From the NCBI RefSeq assembly GCF_022352215.1, contig NZ_JAKRWF010000003.1, positions 415,854-479,853 on the forward strand: a DNA stretch of 64,000 bases. The letters are read 5' to 3'. This DNA comes from Flavihumibacter cheonanensis. Its GTDB lineage: Bacteria; Bacteroidota; Bacteroidia; Chitinophagales; Chitinophagaceae. The notes under the pieces were generated by a model. The model was not told the DNA's origin. It did no database searches and worked only from the letters and a program-made list of their open reading frames with translations. Below are positions 58,753 to 64,000 of this stretch, one piece after another. Numbering within the stretch: the first letter of the stretch is position 1; each line of letters opens with the position of its first letter. Both the position numbers and the translations under genes were made by a program.

Positions 58753-60624
58753 TTAGGCTTCTATCACCTGTTCCTGGTATTCAGGCAGAAGTGCTTTAAT
58801 TTGTTGGCGTATACGCTGTTGTTTATGATGTAAAGCCGCTTCCACCAGCTCTCCGATTTCTTTTTCTAGCCATTCCTGATCAATACTGGTTTTACGTGCC
58901 TTCATGATCAGCGGATGGTGAGTTGCCAGAAGTTCTTCAGATTCCTTGAACAATTCCTCGTACATCTTTTCACCGGGACGCAGGCCGGTAAATTTGATCT
59001 CCATATCCTTTCCTGGGGTGTAACCAGCCAGGCGGATCATTTTGCGGGCCAGGTCAACAATCTTAACCGGCTTGCCCATATCAAATACGAAAATATCACC
59101 TCCCTGCCCCATAACACTTGCTTCCAGTACCAGGCGGCAGGCTTCGGGGATGGTCATAAAATAGCGGGTAACATCGGGGTGAGTAACCGTAACCGGTCCG
59201 CCTTGTAGAATTTGTTTTTTGAACAATGGTACTACTGAGCCATTGGAGCCCAGCACATTTCCAAACCGGGTGGTAACGAATTTGGTTGTTTTTGAGCGAT
59301 CAGAAAGACTCTGGATATACATTTCCGCCACACGTTTGCAGGCTCCCATAATATTAGTGGGATTTACTGCCTTATCGGTGGATACCATAATAAACTTCTT
59401 CACCTCGAATTTGACCGCAGCGTCGGCAACTATACGAGTCCCTTTCACATTGGTCAACACGGATTCACTCGGGAAGTATTCCATGATTGGAACATGCTTA
59501 TAGGCCGCAGCATGAAATACAAAGTTTGGACGATAGCGATCAAATATGCTATCAATCCGGTATTTATCACGAACGGAAGCCACTTCAACGCAGATATCGA
59601 CATTTTTATTCAAACATTCCAGTTCGAGTTTAAGATCGTGAAGGGCAGATTCAGCCTGATCAAGCAATACGAGCTGAACCACCGGGTAGTTCAGCAATTG
59701 GCGACAGATTTCGCTCCCAATAGAACCAGCAGCTCCGGTAACCAGCATTACAGCTTCATTATAGGTCCGTTTGGCGCTGATGTTATCAATACTTATTTCA
59801 TCTCGCTCGAGCAGGGATTCGATGGTAAGTTCTTTTAACTGATTAATTCTGAAAATACCGTTGATCCATTCCTGAAGGGGTGGAATGATAGTAACCTTAA
59901 CACCTCGGGCAGAACAGAATTCAAAGAGACGTTCTTTACGTTCGGCGGGCAGGTTGCGAATAGCCAGGATCATTTCATCCACCTTATGGTGTGCCATGAG
60001 TTTGCGAAAGGCCAGTTCCGGGGAATAAATTTTCACACCGTCCAGGCTTTTCCCCACTTTAGAATAACTATCGTCAAGGAAACCGATGATCTGCATTTTG
60101 GTATCCTGGTCAATTTCGAGTGCTTTTTTAGTGGCCAGACCGATATCACCGGCGCCATAAATCATGATACGGCGCTTGCGTTGTTTGCTTTTGTGGAAAT
60201 TGCCGGAGATATGAAAAACCTCTCTTACAAAAATGCGAAAGCCTGTGAAAAGGAAGGTAACCAGGCAACAGTTAATCAGTAGGAGTTCCAGCCGAACATT
60301 GTCAAAGATGCCAATGGAGGCAGTTAACGCACTGATAATCAGCCAGGAAACGAGCTGAAAGAGGGCAAAACTCACAACCCTGGTAATATCCCGGATACCT
60401 GAGAAACGGACGATACCGGAGAAGGTATGAAAGAGGCACATACCTGTAATACCAATAGCTGCATTGAGTAGGAAAGCATATTTATATTCCCAAAGCGTGC
60501 TAAGGGAAATACTTAGCCTGTTGGAGAGGTAAATTGCACTCCAGAAAGCAAACACGAGGAAAAAAGTTTCAATAAGGAACAGGATCCACCTCGGTGTCAG
60601 CTCTTTAAGTAGTTGATTTTGCAT
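58753..60624 (-). CDS. Polysaccharide biosynthesis NDP-sugar dehydratase/epimerase (CapD/WbpM-like)
   Basis: 623 residues. Four membrane segments occupy the first 140 residues, then a CoA-binding-like Rossmann domain (IMIYGAGDIGLATKKAL), then the catalytic SDR domain with VTGAAGSIGSEICRQL near residue 293, ISTDKAVNPTNIMGACKRVAE (Met in place of the catalytic Tyr, as in the large-type dehydratases) and FGNVLGSNGSVVPLF. It converts UDP-GlcNAc to a 4-keto-6-deoxy sugar, or a related sugar. With the DegT aminotransferase upstream it fits production of an aminodeoxy sugar such as UDP-bacillosamine precursor or QuiNAc (inference). Confidence 0.9.
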   Translation of the reverse strand: MQNQLLKELTPRWILFLIETFFLVFAFWSAIYLSNRLSISLSTLWEYKYAFLLNAAIGITGMCLFHTFSGIVRFSGIRDITRVVSFALFQLVSWLIISALTASIGIFDNVRLELLLINCCLVTFLFTGFRIFVREVFHISGNFHKSKQRKRRIMIYGAGDIGLATKKALEIDQDTKMQIIGFLDDSYSKVGKSLDGVKIYSPELAFRKLMAHHKVDEMILAIRNLPAERKERLFEFCSARGVKVTIIPPLQEWINGIFRINQLKELTIESLLERDEISIDNISAKRTYNEAVMLVTGAAGSIGSEICRQLLNYPVVQLVLLDQAESALHDLKLELECLNKNVDICVEVASVRDKYRIDSIFDRYRPNFVFHAAAYKHVPIMEYFPSESVLTNVKGTRIVADAAVKFEVKKFIMVSTDKAVNPTNIMGACKRVAEMYIQSLSDRSKTTKFVTTRFGNVLGSNGSVVPLFKKQILQGGPVTVTHPDVTRYFMTIPEACRLVLEASVMGQGGDIFVFDMGKPVKIVDLARKMIRLAGYTPGKDMEIKFTGLRPGEKMYEELFKESEELLATHHPLIMKARKTSIDQEWLEKEIGELVEAALHHKQQRIRQQIKALLPEYQEQVIEA

Positions 60625-60793
60625 AATAAGGTTTCACGGAAAGCCACAGCAAAAATAACAATCCTTTACGTATTAAATCTACTTAAATAAGTAGTAATAA
60701 AAGTCAAATAAAGAATTTTTTATTTTGAGGGGCCCAACTATAATAAGTTATAGTAAATCTACGATGACTTACTGCAGATAGGAGTATGCAAAA

Positions 60794-61921
60794 TTATTGC
60801 CATAAAGGAAGTAAATGGAAAAATATCCGATTGAATTGATCTTCCGATAAATTGGAACCACTGGGAAGGCAAAGACCATTTGTAAATAATGCTTCTGATA
60901 CGATACCGCCAAAATATGGGTACCCACCAAATACAGGCTGCAGGTGCATTGGCTTCCAAAGTGGCCTTGTTTCAATATCTTCTTTTTCAAGTACTAGTCT
61001 AACTTTTTCCCGATTCAGCCCTTTACATGCGGCTGGATCAATTGTCAGTGCAGTTAACCAGCGATTACTGAATGATTCTGGTTGTTCAGGTTGAAATGCA
61101 ACACCAGGTAAATTTTTCATTCTTGATTGGTACTGCTCAAAATTCTGCCGCCTTTGTTGAACACGGAGATTAAGGACTTCCAGTTGCCCTCTACCAATAC
61201 CTGCACAAACATTACTCATTCTGTAATTATATCCAATTTCCGAATGTTGGTAATGTGGGGCTGGATCCCGAGCCTGTGTAGCAAGGTATCTAGCTTTCTG
61301 AATCGTACTATTATCATTACTAATTAGTGCTCCTCCACCGCTTGTTGTGATAATCTTATTTCCATTAAAGCTAAGAACACCAAAATGACCAAAACCTCCA
61401 CATGGATTTTGATTATACGTGGAACCCAAGGCTTCAGCGGCGTCTTCAATAATTGGTATCTGATATTTTTTTGCAATTATTAAAATCTCGTCCATTTTGG
61501 CTGGCATTCCATACAAATGGACTGGAATAATCGCCTTGGGTAATTTATTTTTGGCGAGACAAAATTTAACAGCATCCTCAAGTGCATTGGGATCCATATT
61601 CCAAGTGTCTGGTTCACTATCAACAAAAACAGGGATCGCCCCCTGGTACCGGATAGGGTTCGCAGATGCGGAAAAGGTCATTGATTGACAAATAACAAAA
61701 TCATCGGTTCCAACACCCAATAAAATTAAAGCTAAATGTAGTGCCGCCGTTCCAGATGACAACGCTGCGGCATGCGCAACCTTTGTATAAGTAGCTAATT
61801 CTTTTTCAAACTGATCAACATGGGGCCCGAGAGGGGCAATCCAATTTGTATCAAAAGCCTCTTTAACATACACTTCTTCCTGACCACCCATGTGAGGGGA
61901 AGACAACCATATTCTACTCAT
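60794..61921 (-). CDS. DegT/DnrJ/EryC1/StrS family aminotransferase
   Basis: 375 residues. PLP-dependent sugar aminotransferase: ALSSGTAALHLALILLGVG near the start, EDAAEALGSTY with the ring-stacking Asp, and the Schiff-base Lys in SFNGNKIITTSGGG (about residue 188). The first residues WLSSPHMGGQE and NWIAPLGPHV match the PglE-like branch, which aminates UDP-4-keto-6-deoxy-GlcNAc using glutamate. It precedes the CapD/WbpM-like gene by 169 nt on the same strand, and should use its product. A sugar N-acetyltransferase of the PglD type is not visible within the window. Confidence 0.92.
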   Translation of the reverse strand: MSRIWLSSPHMGGQEEVYVKEAFDTNWIAPLGPHVDQFEKELATYTKVAHAAALSSGTAALHLALILLGVGTDDFVICQSMTFSASANPIRYQGAIPVFVDSEPDTWNMDPNALEDAVKFCLAKNKLPKAIIPVHLYGMPAKMDEILIIAKKYQIPIIEDAAEALGSTYNQNPCGGFGHFGVLSFNGNKIITTSGGGALISNDNSTIQKARYLATQARDPAPHYQHSEIGYNYRMSNVCAGIGRGQLEVLNLRVQQRRQNFEQYQSRMKNLPGVAFQPEQPESFSNRWLTALTIDPAACKGLNREKVRLVLEKEDIETRPLWKPMHLQPVFGGYPYFGGIVSEALFTNGLCLPSGSNLSEDQFNRIFFHLLPLWQ

Positions 61922-62271
61922 CTATTCTACGAAATTTTATTGATTAAGTAAGTAATTTTCTATCTTTTCACCATGTAAGTAAATAAAGACAAATTGCATA
62001 GAGGTTCTTGTACTGGGTAGGTGTCAATGAAAATCTCATAATAACACTCTTCCCGAAATTCTTACATAACAGTTCATTTTCTTTTGTAAACGGATAATCT
62101 AAAGTACTAGCTTCAGAATTGATTTATATGTCAACATAAATAACAAGAGATTCATTTATTGCTTACAACTAAATGGAAAGTAACTTGTTACTTAAATCCT
62201 AATTAGAAAAATATACATCATCCTCTCTAAGGGCACAATCGAACAGTTTCAATTAACGGGTTTAAAAAACA
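61922..62271. other. 350-nt A+T-rich gap
   Basis: No clear gene. The minus strand has a 52-codon open stretch at 61968-62123 (INSEASTLDYPFTKENE at its start) without a usable start near its beginning, possibly the end of a lost gene, but I do not recognise it. The promoter for the aminotransferase gene probably lies in 61930-62000. No repeats of the window's families occur here. Confidence 0.5.
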
Positions 62272-63612
62272 TCATCTTTGATCAATTATTTGAGCAGGTC
62301 CAATAACGTTAAGTCCCCCAATTGTGTTAGATAGAATGATTTTGTTAGCTTTATTTCTTGTTATTATTTTGCCATTAATATTGCTTCCATTAATATTTAA
62401 AGTACGCATGTCATCAGCAAGCATAATAACGTCTCTTCCTCCGGCAGTTAATGTCATGCCATTTATTACTACACCTGTTGTTAATGATTTGGAAGATTTG
62501 CTGTTGCCATCAGATCGCCCAAAAATCAATTGGGAATTATTAGGCAAATTCAAATTATGATTTTCACAATACACTCCATTAAGAACTAAATTTATACCTG
62601 AGAAAATCAAAGCTGTTTCACAATACTCGCTATTCATGTTATTGATAACAATCTGACTACCCCTAATATTTATAAATACTTTGTTGTAAAATCCACTTAC
62701 ATTTTGAATCAAGTTTGAATTGGAAAACAAGGTGTGAATGCCTGTAAAACAATTTTCAAAATGAGAATTTGTAATGGAACTGAAGTAAATAGTATTTGCA
62801 ACCATTCCATATTCCAATGAGTTAAAAGTGCAACCAGTTATCTTTATGTTAGTACCGTAAACAAGCGCTAAACCTATCTGTTTATTTGATTTCTTTTTAG
62901 TAATTTGAATTTTCGGTTTAATACCATCGAAAAAACCCTTCCCGTAGAATCCTATATTAGAAAACTCATGTGTGTAATGAGCATTAGATTTTTGTTTTGG
63001 TAATCCATTCGATTTTATTCCATAATATACGATAGCAGTTAGACTGTCAGTATCAAAATCACCATATATGCATGTATTGGTTGAACCTCTAACAATGAAA
63101 GGGCTTAAGGCTCTTGCCATCTCGTGTGCTTTGATATTAATAGTTCCGGAAATACTGTAACCATTATTTAAAAGTGTGGTTTCATTCGTAGCTTTAGCTC
63201 CTATGACCCACTGCTTTGAAATCCTAAAAACACCTGATGGTAAATTTAAAATCAGGTTATGATCAAGACAATATTTTGTAGCTCGATCGAAAGCTTCAAT
63301 ATCATCTGAATATCCATCTCCTTTAGCTCCCCACCAAGCTACATTAACACCTAATGCTTTATTAAAATGTCTAACCCAAATCCCGCCATTTTTTCTAGGG
63401 AAAACTATACCATAATCAGGCTGAATGTTTGCTTTTGATACATAAAACAAACCACCCGATTCAGCATCACTTACAAAAACTACTGTACTATTATTTGTTT
63501 CAAAATTGGTTAATTGTTCCAAATTATCTACAACAGTCTGCTGTGAAAAAAGAGTCCCAGAAGAAATTAAAATTATAAAAATAATAAACCAGTATTTTCC
63601 TCGTGCAAACAT
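62272..63612 (-). CDS. Right-handed parallel beta-helix protein (pectate lyase/polygalacturonase-like)
   Basis: 446 residues with a signal peptide (WFIIFIILISSGTLFSQQ). A conserved entry segment GVNVAWWGAKGDGYSDDIEAFDRATKYC matches the Pectate_lyase_3 N-terminal repeat, then about ten beta-helix coils with regular Asn/Ser stacks (IKITGCTFNSLEYGMVAN, SSITNSHFENCFTGI). The start at 63612 begins the signal peptide; a frame from 63714 adds 34 residues running into the upstream gene. Catalytic residues of pectate lyases are not evident, so it may be a polysaccharide lyase, epimerase or glycan-binding scaffold for the surface polysaccharide made by this locus. Confidence 0.75.
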   Translation of the reverse strand: MFARGKYWFIIFIILISSGTLFSQQTVVDNLEQLTNFETNNSTVVFVSDAESGGLFYVSKANIQPDYGIVFPRKNGGIWVRHFNKALGVNVAWWGAKGDGYSDDIEAFDRATKYCLDHNLILNLPSGVFRISKQWVIGAKATNETTLLNNGYSISGTINIKAHEMARALSPFIVRGSTNTCIYGDFDTDSLTAIVYYGIKSNGLPKQKSNAHYTHEFSNIGFYGKGFFDGIKPKIQITKKKSNKQIGLALVYGTNIKITGCTFNSLEYGMVANTIYFSSITNSHFENCFTGIHTLFSNSNLIQNVSGFYNKVFINIRGSQIVINNMNSEYCETALIFSGINLVLNGVYCENHNLNLPNNSQLIFGRSDGNSKSSKSLTTGVVINGMTLTAGGRDVIMLADDMRTLNINGSNINGKIITRNKANKIILSNTIGGLNVIGPAQIIDQR

Positions 63613-63623
63613 AAAATCACCAT

Positions 63624-63999
63624 TTAAATAAACCACTGCTTCCAACAAATAAAAGAAACCCATTTTAAAGTTTCGGTTATTGTGAATAATATACTTGCTT
63701 CGTACAGGTACCAATATTCAGGGGAATAATTGGAAAAAATATTATAGGGAACTGAAAATTGGATAAACTTTCCACCGTTGGAAAAAACTCTGTTGAAAAT
63801 ATATCTAGCACGCCCTGAGTGATAACTAGATGTAACTAATAATACCTTTTTTAAATCATCATTTTGTTTACAATATTCATAAAATGCCAATGCTTCATCT
63901 AAAGTACTGGAAGAAGGTCCCGGGAGAACAGTAATTATTGAACTGTCAATACCCTTATTAAATAATAAGCCTTTTATCAAATCAGGATCACTTGGAATT
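63624..63999 (-). CDS. YdcF/ElyC-type DUF218 protein, 5' end outside window
   Basis: 125 codons visible. The frame continues to the right edge (IPSDPDLIKG before the first possible TTG start), so the gene begins outside. The DUF218 block is visible: VLPGPSSSTLDEALAFYEYC and KKVLLVTSSYHSGRARYIF, which hold the conserved polar residues of the fold. The end is hydrophobic. Members affect envelope polysaccharide or carrier-lipid metabolism. It ends 11 nt upstream of the beta-helix gene start in the same direction, so the two probably form part of one operon. Confidence 0.75.
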   Translation of the reverse strand, partial: IPSDPDLIKGLLFNKGIDSSIITVLPGPSSSTLDEALAFYEYCKQNDDLKKVLLVTSSYHSGRARYIFNRVFSNGGKFIQFSVPYNIFSNYSPEYWYLYEASILFTITETLKWVSFICWKQWFI

Positions 64000-64000
64000 A

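Noticed and set aside
61968-62123. Open 52-codon stretch as a gene
   Set aside because: No usable start near its beginning and no recognisable homology; reported only as content of the gap.

Overview
The window reads as chromosome of a Bacteroidota bacterium, most likely of the family Chitinophagaceae (inference). The signs are DUF5777 barrels, SprB-type repeats, HYC_CC_PP and DUF3347 proteins, GH92 and GH29 exoglycosidases, lipoprotein signals, a zeaxanthin-type carotenoid cluster and TTG/TAnnTTTG promoter boxes. No transposase, integrase, phage gene, rRNA or CRISPR array was seen. There is one tRNA, Arg(CCG).

Layout. 0-2.7 kb: three glycosyltransferases, the first cut by the left edge. 2.8-7.4 kb: an ECF sigma factor with a membrane/barrel protein, then a c-type cytochrome lipoprotein, an OB-fold-like protein, YceI and DUF5777. 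7.5-9.8 kb: tRNA-Arg followed by an A+T-rich two-gene islet (NAD(P)-binding protein plus AraC regulator) bounded by a duplicated tRNA 3' end. 9.9-20 kb: phosphotriesterase-like lipoprotein, an unknown protein with an 11-bp-period array upstream, TlpA-like protein, SGNH hydrolase, GH29 fucosidase, a KAS III-like enzyme and an IorAB-type molybdenum hydroxylase. 20-32.4 kb: one long minus-strand copper/heavy-metal export operon (HYC_CC_PP, DUF3347, CusA split in two, TolC-like, two CusB-like adaptors, DUF3347, DUF2911, CopB-type ATPase, MFS). 32.5-41.4 kb: SNF2 helicase, LLM oxidoreductase, small lipoprotein, GH92 mannosidase, FAD oxidoreductase, MarC. 41.5-47.8 kb: carotenoid genes (crtY, crtZ, idi, crtB, crtI), an ECF sigma factor and a CarH-like cobalamin-binding MerR regulator. 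47.9-64 kb: methyltransferase, CpsB-type phosphatase, a 1490-residue multi-PAS histidine kinase with its response regulator, then a rearranged polysaccharide and O-acetylation locus.

How genes work together. The carotenoid genes supply isomerase, phytoene synthase, desaturase, cyclase and hydroxylase, which predicts zeaxanthin; no GGPP synthase is present here. The sigma gene and the CarH-like gene share an almost identical inverted repeat in their upstream regions, suggesting cobalamin/light control. The metal operon contains every layer of an RND exporter plus a P-type pump.

The least ordinary parts are the tRNA-bounded islet, the split cusA, the shared CarH/sigma operator candidate, the 11-bp array, three families of 7-bp intergenic repeats, and the 49-58.7 kb stretch. 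That stretch holds a kinase remnant, a response-regulator remnant, a truncated inverted MBOAT copy and an acetylation-partner gene interrupted by one amber codon.
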